DNA of 64,000 bases from an uncultured Lachnospiraceae bacterium. Lineage in GTDB: Bacteria > Bacillota > Clostridia > Lachnospirales > Lachnospiraceae. Under the pieces are notes generated by a model, which saw only the letters and a list, made by a program, of their open reading frames with translations, searched no databases and had not been told where the DNA came from. How positions within the stretch are numbered: the stretch's first letter is position 1; each line of letters starts with the position of its first letter. Below are positions 34,874-43,491 of the stretch, in pieces. The stretch covers positions 40,021 through 104,020 of the forward strand of contig CATKXY010000010.1 of NCBI GenBank assembly GCA_949840915.1, written 5' to 3'. The position numbers and the translations under genes were made by a program.

Positions 34874-35722
34874 ATGAATAATCTAAAGAAGCAATTATCT
34901 ATTCTGTTGGCAATTTTGGCAGTGATTTGTCTTGCGGCGGCAATCTCTCTGGTGATTTACCGACAGGCGGCAGACCGGCGCACGGAGGAGCTGCTGGACA
35001 GTATGCGGCTGCAGGCTGAAAATGAGACCGAATCCGCAGAAGCTCCAGCCCCTTCGGAGGATACAGGGAGTGAAGCCGAGTCCGAGAGTTCTCAGGAACC
35101 GCCTCGCGAACTGGTGGACAATCCTTATCAGGACAGTTATCTGGCCAACGAGGACATGGCTGCATGGCTGAAGATCGACGGAACCGTCATTGACTATCCC
35201 GTGATGTGGACCCCCCGGGAGGAAACCTATTATCTTTACCGGAACTTCGAGGGCAAGGACGATCAGAACGGCAGCCTGATTTTGGACACTGACAGTTCTC
35301 TGGATCCTGTGACCACCAATTTGATCATTCACGGTCACAATATGCGTTCCGGCGCAATGTTCGGCAGTCTGACCGAATATGAGAAGGAAAGCTATTGCCG
35401 GGAGCACAATATCATTACTCTTTACACAAAAGAATGTGAGCGCCGCTACGAAGTGCTTGCAGTGTTCCGCTCTCAGGTCTACAAGAAGACAGATCAGGTA
35501 TTTAAGTTCTACAAGTTTTTTCAGGCCGACACCCAGGAGGAGTTTGATGACTTTTATCAAAATATAAAAGCTTTATCACTATATGACACCGGTGTCACCG
35601 CGGAATTCGGAGACCGCTTTATCACCCTCTCAACCTGTGTATACCATGTAGAGCATGGACGGTTTGTGGTGGTGGCAAAAGAAATTGAACCCGGCGATTT
35701 TTATGCCCAAACGAATAACTAA
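34874..35722 (+). CDS. srtB: Class B sortase
   Basis: N-terminal TM; LIIHGHNMRSGAMFGSL; FITLSTCVYHVEHGRFVVVA (catalytic TLSTC). Confidence 0.94.
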   Translation: MNNLKKQLSILLAILAVICLAAAISLVIYRQAADRRTEELLDSMRLQAENETESAEAPAPSEDTGSEAESESSQEPPRELVDNPYQDSYLANEDMAAWLKIDGTVIDYPVMWTPREETYYLYRNFEGKDDQNGSLILDTDSSLDPVTTNLIIHGHNMRSGAMFGSLTEYEKESYCREHNIITLYTKECERRYEVLAVFRSQVYKKTDQVFKFYKFFQADTQEEFDDFYQNIKALSLYDTGVTAEFGDRFITLSTCVYHVEHGRFVVVAKEIEPGDFYAQTNN

Positions 35723-35741
35723 ACTTAGGAGGTCAATACCC

Positions 35742-36641
35742 ATGAAAAAATTCAGGAAATGTATCTCGCTGATAGCAGCGGCCGCTATCCTGGCACTGCT
35801 TCCCAATGCAAATGCCCTGCAGGCTTCTGCGGCACCCGCCAAGACCATTTATATACGATTTGACACTGATCTGCACGAATGGCGTATGCAGGTCGGTTCC
35901 TGGGACGAAGGCGATGCCGGTCTGGAGCTCTATTATCTCAACAATGGCAATGACAGCCAGAAGGCTCTCGACGGCGATACTCTGGTGGTTCTCCCCAATA
36001 CCCCTGAGGCCGAACCCGATGAAGACGGCAAAAGACCTAAACAGGAAACCGGAAATGTGGATCTGAAAGTGAATGCACGTCTGGGCAACCTGACTGTAAA
36101 CCGCACCAATGTAGTTATTTCTGCAAATGGCATTGACGAATGCCATGTACAGGGCGACAGCAGTGCAGCAGTCAGCGGCAACGTGACCAATGCCTATGTA
36201 TATGATAACGCGGCCTGCACCTTCAACAACAATGTAACGAATCTCCGGTTGATCGCCACCGTTGAAAACACGGTTGACACCAATGTCTCTGTAGGCGGCA
36301 CTGTTGCTTATGCCTCCACTGCCAACGGCGGCGGCGTCCTGAAAGAGTATTACAATTTTGCGGCAGGTTCTTTCTACTTTGACAAAAACAGCGGTCTGAT
36401 GACAGACCCCAGCCAGTACAGCACTACCGGCAGCGGTCCCGCCGCAGCGCCTCAGGCTCCGGCTCAGACCACAGCACCCTCTCAGACTCCGACTCAGACT
36501 ACATCTCCCTCCTCTTCCGGAGAGTATGATGATGTTCCCAAAACCGGAGAGAGCAATCTGCTGATATGGCTGTTTGCAGGAATGACAATTCTCTCCGCAA
36601 TGTGTGCAGGAGGATGTCTTCTGGTTAGAAAATGTAAATAA
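35742..36641 (+). CDS. Secreted surface protein with VPKTGE sorting signal
   Basis: Signal peptide; C-terminal DDVPKTGESNLLIWLFAGMTILSAMCAGGCLLVRKCK; next to sortase; paralog at 46133-47140. Confidence 0.88.
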   Translation: MKKFRKCISLIAAAAILALLPNANALQASAAPAKTIYIRFDTDLHEWRMQVGSWDEGDAGLELYYLNNGNDSQKALDGDTLVVLPNTPEAEPDEDGKRPKQETGNVDLKVNARLGNLTVNRTNVVISANGIDECHVQGDSSAAVSGNVTNAYVYDNAACTFNNNVTNLRLIATVENTVDTNVSVGGTVAYASTANGGGVLKEYYNFAAGSFYFDKNSGLMTDPSQYSTTGSGPAAAPQAPAQTTAPSQTPTQTTSPSSSGEYDDVPKTGESNLLIWLFAGMTILSAMCAGGCLLVRKCK

Positions 36642-36667
36642 CGAATCATAAACTCATAGCAGATCAT

Positions 36668-36701
36668 AAAAGCTCCGTGAAGCGATTCACGGAGCTTTTT
36701 G
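36668..36701. terminator. Terminator between convergent surface-protein gene and feoB
   Basis: AAAAGCTCCGTGAA-gcga-TTCACGGAGCTTTTT. Confidence 0.85.
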
Positions 36702-36730
36702 CTTATCCGGTTCTGTTTCTTCAGATCCGG

Positions 36731-39127
36731 TCACATCCAACCGAACATCAAACCTATGCTTCGCACTGCAAAAGCTACAAGCCACGCGATCAGGCATTGT
36801 ACCGTCACAGTCACCGCAGCCGCACGCATCCCGCCCATCTCTCTCTTAACCGTGGCAATGGCAGCCACGCAGGGCGTATAAAGCAGCGTAAACACCAGAA
36901 ATACCAGAGCCGTAAAAGGGGTGAACAGCGTGGGAAGCAGAGTTGTCTCTCCGCCCAGCAGAACAGTCAGGGTAGACACCACACTCTCCTTGGCCGTAAA
37001 CCCGGTCAAAAGTGCCGTGGCAATCCGCCAGTCTCCAAAGCCCAAAGGTGCAAACAGCGGAGCGATCACTCCCCCGAGCATGGCCAGCAGACTGCTGTCC
37101 GGCGTTTCCACCACATTCAATCTGGCATCAAAACTCTGCAAAAACCAGATGACAATAGCAGCCATGAAGATAATGGTAAAGGCCTTCTGTATAAAATCAT
37201 TCGCTTTATCCCAGATCAGTTGTCCCACACTTCTCGCGCTGGGCCATCTGTAATTGGGAAGCTCCATCACGAAAGGCACCGGTTCCCCCCTGAACCATGT
37301 TCTGCGCAGAAGCAGAGCATACACAATACCGCAGGCGATTCCCAAAAAATAGAGTCCCACCATTACCAGCGCGCGCTGACTCCTGGGGAAAAAGGCATTG
37401 ACGAACAGTCCGTAAATGGGAAGCTTAGCGCTGCAGCTCATAAAGGGCGTCAGCAGAATAGTCATCTTCCGGTCCCGCTCACTGGCCAGAGTCCTGGTGG
37501 ACATGATGGCCGGAACCGAACAGCCAAAACCGATCAGCATCGGGACAATACTCCGGCCGGACAGACCGATCTTTCGCAGCAGTTTGTCCATGACAAACGC
37601 CACCCTTGCCATATATCCCGTATCCTCCAGAATCGACAGGAAAAAGAACAGGGTCACGATCGTGGGCAGAAAGCTGATAACGCTTCCCACACCACTGCAG
37701 ACACCGTCTATTACCAGTGAATGGACCACCGGGTTTACTCCCCAAGCATTCAGCCCTCTGTCAATCAAAGCAATGACACAGTCCACCAGCAAAGCCATCA
37801 GATCTGACAGCCAGGCCCCGACAAAATTGAAGGTAGCCACAAAAACAAGCGCCATAATTCCAACAAAGCAGGGGATTGCAGTATGCCTGCCTGTGAGAAC
37901 TCTGTCTATTTGCACACTTCGTTTATGCTCCAGGCTCTCTTTGGGCTTCGTTACCGTCCGGCGGCAGAGCTTCTCAATAAAATCAAAGCGCATATTGGCC
38001 AGTGCAGCTTCCCGCTCCAGCCCGCCTTCCTTTTCCATATTCGTAATGATGCGCTCCAGTGCAGCCATCTCCTCCTGCGGAAGTCTGAGCGCCTCCTTCA
38101 CCAGCGCATCTCCCTCCACCATCTTCGTTGCTGCAAATCTCACCGGCAGCCCCGCATCTCTGGCAAACGGCTCCAGCAGATGAACAGACGCATGAATACA
38201 GCGATGTACTGCGCCGATCCGGTCTCCCTTCCGCTCACAGTCGGGACAGAAGTCGATCCGTCCCGGAGCCTCCCTGTAGCGCGCCACATGAAGAGCATGA
38301 TCGATCAGCTCCTCGATTCCCTCGTTTTTTACGGCGGAAATGGGCACCACAGGAATTCCCAAAATCTCCTCCAGCTCATTGATATGTATTGTGCCGCCGT
38401 TTGCGCGCACCTCATCCATCATATTCAAGGCAAGAACCATGGGAATATTGAGTTCCATCAACTGCATGGTAAGGCATAGATTCCGCTCGATATTGGAGGC
38501 ATCCACAATATTGATAATACCATCCGGCTTTGTTTTCAGCAGAAAATCTCTGGTGACGATCTCCTCATTGGAATAGGGAGACAGAGAATAGATTCCCGGC
38601 AGATCTGTCACCGTGGCCTCAGGGTGATTACGCATGGAGCCGTCCTTTTTGTCCACTGTCACTCCCGGGAAATTGCCCACATGCTGATTGGCTCCTGTCA
38701 GTTGATTAAACAGAGTGGTCTTGCCGCAGTTTTGATTGCCCGCCAGAGCAAAAGTGACAGGCTGTCCTCTGGGAATCTTCTCACCGATTCTGTTTCTGCG
38801 ATAATCGCCGGCTTTGCCAAGCTCACCCACTCCGGGATGCGCCATGTCCTGTCTTCTCCCCGCGTCTTCGGGCTGCCCCGGCATCCTGTCCACCGGCTCT
38901 ATCTCTATATTTTCGGCCTCCGCCAGTCTCAGCGTCAGCTCATATCCCCTCAGCTCTATCTCTATGGGATCCCCCATGGGCGCCGTCTTCCGCAGAGTCA
39001 CAACTGTCTGCGGCGTCAGGCCCATGTCCAGAAGATGATGCCTGAGCGCCCCTTCGCCGCCTGTATTTATGATTCTTGCACTCTCGTTTTCCTTCAGCCT
39101 GTCCAGTGTCATAGAAGTCAAAGTCAC
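36731..39127 (-). CDS. feoB: FeoA-FeoB fusion ferrous iron transporter
   Basis: N-terminal FeoA-like SH3 domain, then GNQNCGKTTLFNQLTGANQHVGNFPGVTVDKK, DLPGIYSL and Gate domains. Confidence 0.94.
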   Translation of the reverse strand: MTLTSMTLDRLKENESARIINTGGEGALRHHLLDMGLTPQTVVTLRKTAPMGDPIEIELRGYELTLRLAEAENIEIEPVDRMPGQPEDAGRRQDMAHPGVGELGKAGDYRRNRIGEKIPRGQPVTFALAGNQNCGKTTLFNQLTGANQHVGNFPGVTVDKKDGSMRNHPEATVTDLPGIYSLSPYSNEEIVTRDFLLKTKPDGIINIVDASNIERNLCLTMQLMELNIPMVLALNMMDEVRANGGTIHINELEEILGIPVVPISAVKNEGIEELIDHALHVARYREAPGRIDFCPDCERKGDRIGAVHRCIHASVHLLEPFARDAGLPVRFAATKMVEGDALVKEALRLPQEEMAALERIITNMEKEGGLEREAALANMRFDFIEKLCRRTVTKPKESLEHKRSVQIDRVLTGRHTAIPCFVGIMALVFVATFNFVGAWLSDLMALLVDCVIALIDRGLNAWGVNPVVHSLVIDGVCSGVGSVISFLPTIVTLFFFLSILEDTGYMARVAFVMDKLLRKIGLSGRSIVPMLIGFGCSVPAIMSTRTLASERDRKMTILLTPFMSCSAKLPIYGLFVNAFFPRSQRALVMVGLYFLGIACGIVYALLLRRTWFRGEPVPFVMELPNYRWPSARSVGQLIWDKANDFIQKAFTIIFMAAIVIWFLQSFDARLNVVETPDSSLLAMLGGVIAPLFAPLGFGDWRIATALLTGFTAKESVVSTLTVLLGGETTLLPTLFTPFTALVFLVFTLLYTPCVAAIATVKREMGGMRAAAVTVTVQCLIAWLVAFAVRSIGLMFGWM

Positions 39128-39164
39128 CGCCTCGATTCCGTTTTGTCATAACCCTGCCGGCGCA

Positions 39165-40871
39165 TCAGTATGCGCTGTAGGCATTGATCAGTTCCCATAC
39201 GGCAGGCGTTCCGTAACCCAGTCTCCAGACAGCCACGCCGCCGATCTCATTGACAGTCATCACATTCAGCTTTACCCTGATGGAATCGGCATCCTCCAGC
39301 CATACCTGCTTGAGTCCGCTGCCGCTCTGCCACTCCAGATAATTCTGACAGGTAATCTCATCCCACTGAGGTTCTGCGCTGACCTGATTCAAAAAGTCTG
39401 CCATATTATTCATCGTCAGATACTCATCCGTCACTGTGGTGCCGTTGGTTGTCCATACAATAGTATATAACGGCAGGGCATTGACCACCTTTTCAGCCGG
39501 AACCTCCGATATGGTCTTGGTGATACCGTTGGTGACATAATCAATGCTTGCCACACTCCCCGGCTCGCCGCTTCCGTGCCAGTGCTCGTCATATCCCATA
39601 ATGATCACATAATCCGCAATCTCTCCCTGAATATCCAGTCTGTAATGCTCATTAAAGTGGAAGGGAACATAATTATCTACGGAGAGTACCAATCCGTTTT
39701 GTCTGCAGGCCACGGACAACTCTCTCAAAAACTGCACATAATGTACTCCTGTCGCTTGCGCTACCTGCTCAAAATCAATGTTGATGCCGTCCAGTCCCAG
39801 ATTCACTGCCGCCGCAGTGATACCGTCCACCAGCTTCTGGCGTTTTGCAGTGGAAGACAGCACCGCATACTCGTCCACTGCCGTCCCGGTTTCATTCCGG
39901 TAGTTAAAATTGTCCAGCACGCCCCAGACCTGCAGGCCTATGGAATGTGCCGTATTCACATAGCCGGAATCTCCGAAGCTTCTGAAATTTCCCTCCTCGT
40001 CGCAGAGGCTGAACCAGGTGGGTGCGATGACATTCATTCCCTTACTGCCCGAGGCCATCTCATAGAGCGTACTGTTGCCGCCCGCTCCGCCAATGGAATG
40101 AAATCCCAGGCTCACCTTGCCCGCCAGGGGGAGCCCGCTGTACTCCGGCGCAGCATAATCCGTCACGGGAGTCTCCTTTATTGTTTGTATATCGCTCAGC
40201 CTTTTATTTTCCACATAACCGATCAGCGAATCCGATGTCTTCACCTTGCTCCAGGTGTCCATCTGTTCCAGTACCTCTACCGTCTCACCCGACTCCATAT
40301 CCCGCAGGATCGGGCTCTTGATGCCGCCCTTTTCCCGGACTGCTGTCTTTTTCCGGATCTCGGCCGTCTGACGCTCTCCCCATTGAGTGTAAACCTGCAC
40401 ATGCCTGTCAAAGATTTCATAGGAATAATTGGTGAAGAGCTTGACATAATCTGCCGCCAGGTAAACTTTCTCACCCTCCGTCAGACACACCGGATACCCA
40501 AGGTTCTGTTCTCCCTGAACCGTCCTATAGCTCCCGTCATTGCCATCGAGAACGGCGCTGACCGTCTCCACCGCATCCGTGTAGAGCAGCAGGTTTTCCG
40601 CAACGTCCACATAGAAGACTTCATTCATATAGCTGTGAACGGTTTCAAGATCAAAATAGCAGATGCCGTTTCTCACCAGCGCCTGCTCGGCCAGCATCTC
40701 ATCCTGCAGGATTATGGCCGACCTCTCTCCCGACACGCCGAAATATTCATCCATATCGGCCCGTTCATGACTGTAGGAATATTTGTCTATCAACGGTTTC
40801 CCCAGAGCGATAAGAGCTATCACTCCAATGAGAATAATTGCGATCACTGCCATCATAAATTTTTTCTTCAT
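39165..40871 (-). CDS. GH18-family glycoside hydrolase with SH3b domain
   Basis: N-terminal TM anchor, SH3-like segment, GH18 motif LGLDGINIDFEQV and YDEHWHGSGEPG. Confidence 0.85.
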   Translation of the reverse strand: MKKKFMMAVIAIILIGVIALIALGKPLIDKYSYSHERADMDEYFGVSGERSAIILQDEMLAEQALVRNGICYFDLETVHSYMNEVFYVDVAENLLLYTDAVETVSAVLDGNDGSYRTVQGEQNLGYPVCLTEGEKVYLAADYVKLFTNYSYEIFDRHVQVYTQWGERQTAEIRKKTAVREKGGIKSPILRDMESGETVEVLEQMDTWSKVKTSDSLIGYVENKRLSDIQTIKETPVTDYAAPEYSGLPLAGKVSLGFHSIGGAGGNSTLYEMASGSKGMNVIAPTWFSLCDEEGNFRSFGDSGYVNTAHSIGLQVWGVLDNFNYRNETGTAVDEYAVLSSTAKRQKLVDGITAAAVNLGLDGINIDFEQVAQATGVHYVQFLRELSVACRQNGLVLSVDNYVPFHFNEHYRLDIQGEIADYVIIMGYDEHWHGSGEPGSVASIDYVTNGITKTISEVPAEKVVNALPLYTIVWTTNGTTVTDEYLTMNNMADFLNQVSAEPQWDEITCQNYLEWQSGSGLKQVWLEDADSIRVKLNVMTVNEIGGVAVWRLGYGTPAVWELINAYSAY

Positions 40872-41146
40872 TTGATCTCTTCTTTCTTTGCTTTTGAATT
40901 CTTGGCTTTGCAATGTGTTCTGTGCAGAATGTAACTGTCCGCGGACGGAACAGTTACATTCTAACACACGAACCCGACATAGTCATTACCAATTTTGACA
41001 AATTAAGATTTTCAGAGGTAACCGGAGCGTCAGCAAACTGCAGCAAAGGACAGATCTTCCCCGTTAAACAGATATTTCCGATTCTCTTAACTCTTCCATT
41101 CAAAAACGCGGAACCAAAAGAAATGTGATACATTGATGTGATATAC

Positions 41147-41499
41147 TAATTGTAAATGCTCCGGCGGCACGGACTGTTATCCTCAGTCCAAATAAATAGC
41201 AAAAAAATACATAAAGAAAACTGATTAAAATGAATTATAAGTGTGAAAATTATAGTTGATATACTATGAATCCTATCGATCAAGCGCGGATGCACCTGTA
41301 AGACATCACTGCGTGGCAAACAAAGCAGACATAATACCGAGCACTGAAAATCAAAGAACAAAGTGCTGAAGAACCGAAAATTAAATACTGCACCTTTGCC
41401 ATACAATGTGATATAATAAGTATAGAAATAATAGCCAACTGGATAAAAAGAACTGCCCGCCTCCCTCCCGCACCGGATTACCGGAGGCATTTACAATTA
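41147..41499. repeat. Putative MITE-like element or paired inverted repeats
   Basis: taattgtaaatgctccgg at 41147-41164; its reverse complement with a 1-nt indel, ccggaggcatttacaatta, at 41481-41499. Confidence 0.4.
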
Positions 41500-41709
41500 T
41501 GATTATATCTTATGATCTATGTTTTGGCAAGCTTTTTCTTTACAAAAAACATCAAAAAATTATATTAATTTTTTTTAAACTGTTCACTGCCTCTATTGAC
41601 GAACAGCGCATGAAAGTATAGAATTCAATATTATCAATATGATATTCAGAAACCAGTTATAAAATCGAACCATTCACTCCGCAGTCCCAATGCAGAAAGG
41701 AAGGGTCCT

Positions 41710-42438
41710 ATGAAAATAGAAAAAGTAAATGAAAATCAGATTCGCTGCACGCTGACCAGAGAAGACCTGGCCAGCCGCGAATTAAAGATAAGTGAACTCG
41801 CTTATGGCACTGAGAAAGCCAAAAATCTTTTTCGTGATATGATGCAGCAGGCCAATTTTGAATTTGGATTTGAAGCCGAAGATATACCCCTGATGATCGA
41901 GGCGATTCCTCTCAATGCGGAATGTATTGTGCTGATCATCACCAAAGTGGAAGACCCGGAGGAGCTGGACACCCGCTTTTCCCGCTTCGCCCCCTCCGTC
42001 ACGGAGGACGACGAGGACGAGGATTATGACGATCAGGAGGAACATCACGAGATGCTGGATCTGTTCCGCAGGCTCCAAGAGACAAAGGCAGATACAGCCG
42101 TGGCAGAAACAGCTCCCAGAGAAAATGCAGAGGAGGAAAAGCTCCGCACCCGCATTTTCCGTCTGGATTCCCTGCAGCAGGTCATGTCCGTCGCCGCTGT
42201 CACAGACGCACGTTTCCACGGTCTGAGCACATTGTATAAGGATGAACATGATGAAAAATACCTTCTGGTGCTGACACAGGGCGACGCCGCCAGAGAGGAT
42301 TTCGACCGCGTCAGCAATATGATCTCCGAATACGGAAGTCTGCAGCGCACCATGCCCGCCAGCCGCACCTTTCTGGAGGAACATTATGAGGCGCTGGTAT
42401 CGGAAAACGCGCTGAAGGTTCTCTCTATGAAAGACTGA
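41710..42438 (+). CDS. mecA: Adaptor protein MecA
   Basis: MKIEKVNENQIRCTLTREDLASRELKISELAYGTEKAKNLFRDMMQQAN. Confidence 0.9.
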   Translation: MKIEKVNENQIRCTLTREDLASRELKISELAYGTEKAKNLFRDMMQQANFEFGFEAEDIPLMIEAIPLNAECIVLIITKVEDPEELDTRFSRFAPSVTEDDEDEDYDDQEEHHEMLDLFRRLQETKADTAVAETAPRENAEEEKLRTRIFRLDSLQQVMSVAAVTDARFHGLSTLYKDEHDEKYLLVLTQGDAAREDFDRVSNMISEYGSLQRTMPASRTFLEEHYEALVSENALKVLSMKD

Positions 42439-42554
42439 TTCCCTGCCCCTTGAGCCGCCGGATCATTTTATTGATAATTCTTGAGATAATTGATTGCAAA
42501 ATCTCAAAATTTCTATTATAATAATCCGGTAATTCAAATTTAAGGAGGGGAATC

Positions 42555-42998
42555 ATGAAAAAGATTATGAAAAGCAACCTGAAAGTAACTGTAGCATTAT
42601 TTACTCTTGCACTGATGTTTGTAATGTCCGGCTGCGGCAAGAAGACATACGCAACTGTGGAAGAGTGGTACACTGCCGATCCCAAGACTGCGGCAATCGT
42701 GAACAGTTCTCTTGGCTCAAGCATGGATGGCGGATCTGTCAGCATGGAGATCAAGGAGAATACGATCACATGCCGTATCGAGATGGACGAAGCAATGTTT
42801 GGTCTGGATGCAGATATGGATGCCATATACAAGGAAACGCTGGATGCCGCGTTTTCTCAGGATGAGGAATCCATAAAGTCCTACATCGACGAAATGGCCT
42901 CTGAGACGGGTGTGGACGCAAGCAAGATCACAGTTACTTATGCGGTTTACAATCCTGGAGAGAGCGATCCCGGCTATTCGATCTCTTTCACAAAATAA
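42555..42998 (+). CDS. Small lipoprotein (DUF4854-like)
   Basis: Lipobox LMFVMSGCGKK; TVEEWYTADPKTAAIVNSSL. Confidence 0.75.
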   Translation: MKKIMKSNLKVTVALFTLALMFVMSGCGKKTYATVEEWYTADPKTAAIVNSSLGSSMDGGSVSMEIKENTITCRIEMDEAMFGLDADMDAIYKETLDAAFSQDEESIKSYIDEMASETGVDASKITVTYAVYNPGESDPGYSISFTK

Positions 42999-43021
42999 GA
43001 ATTGAATAAAACACAAAACAG

Positions 43022-43056
43022 GAGCCGTGCACGAACGATGCACGGCTCTCTTTTTT
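43022..43056 (+). terminator. Intrinsic terminator
   Basis: GAGCCGTGCA-cgaacga-TGCACGGCTCTCTTTTTT. Confidence 0.9.
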
Positions 43057-43068
43057 ATCGATTTACAG

Positions 43069-43260
43069 TCACAGTGCCTCTATCGCTGCCATCAACGCAT
43101 CAACATCAATACCGTGAACCATGGCGGCCTCCTCCAGAGACTCTCCCTGGGCAGAAGGACAGCCCAGGCAATGCATGCCTGCTTCCATTAGTACAGGCGC
43201 AACATCAGGATTTGCGCGCAAAATCTCGCCGATCGTCATTTCTCTTGTAATTCCGGTCAT
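43069..43260 (-). CDS. DUF1858 domain protein
   Basis: [49 protein letters not shown]. Confidence 0.9.
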   Translation of the reverse strand: MTGITREMTIGEILRANPDVAPVLMEAGMHCLGCPSAQGESLEEAAMVHGIDVDALMAAIEAL

Positions 43261-43394
43261 TTTAATCTCCTTTCATCCTGCGGGTTTTCTTTCCCACTCA
43301 GTATAATACTTTCCCGAAAATATGACAAGCTATTCGTGCGATGTATTTTTTGTCGTACAAAGCTTTTTGTATGCAAAAAAGTGCACTATCTGCC

Positions 43395-43441
43395 TTGACT
43401 CTTAATCCTCTTTTTCCTATAATAATAACAGGATTAAGAGT
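43395..43441 (+). promoter_or_regulatory. pfl promoter bracketed by perfect 12-bp inverted repeat
   Basis: -35 TTGACT 43395-43400, 17 nt, -10 TATAAT 43418-43423; ACTCTTAATCCT 43398-43409 and AGGATTAAGAGT 43430-43441. Confidence 0.8.
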
Positions 43442-43491
43442 AACGCAAGTTACTTCAAAATAATCAAAATAAAAATAGGAGGCATATCAAA

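Noticed and set aside
41146-41490. 114-aa minus-strand ORF as a gene
   Set aside because: Low-complexity, F/L/C-rich, no SD seen, and bounded by inverted repeats.
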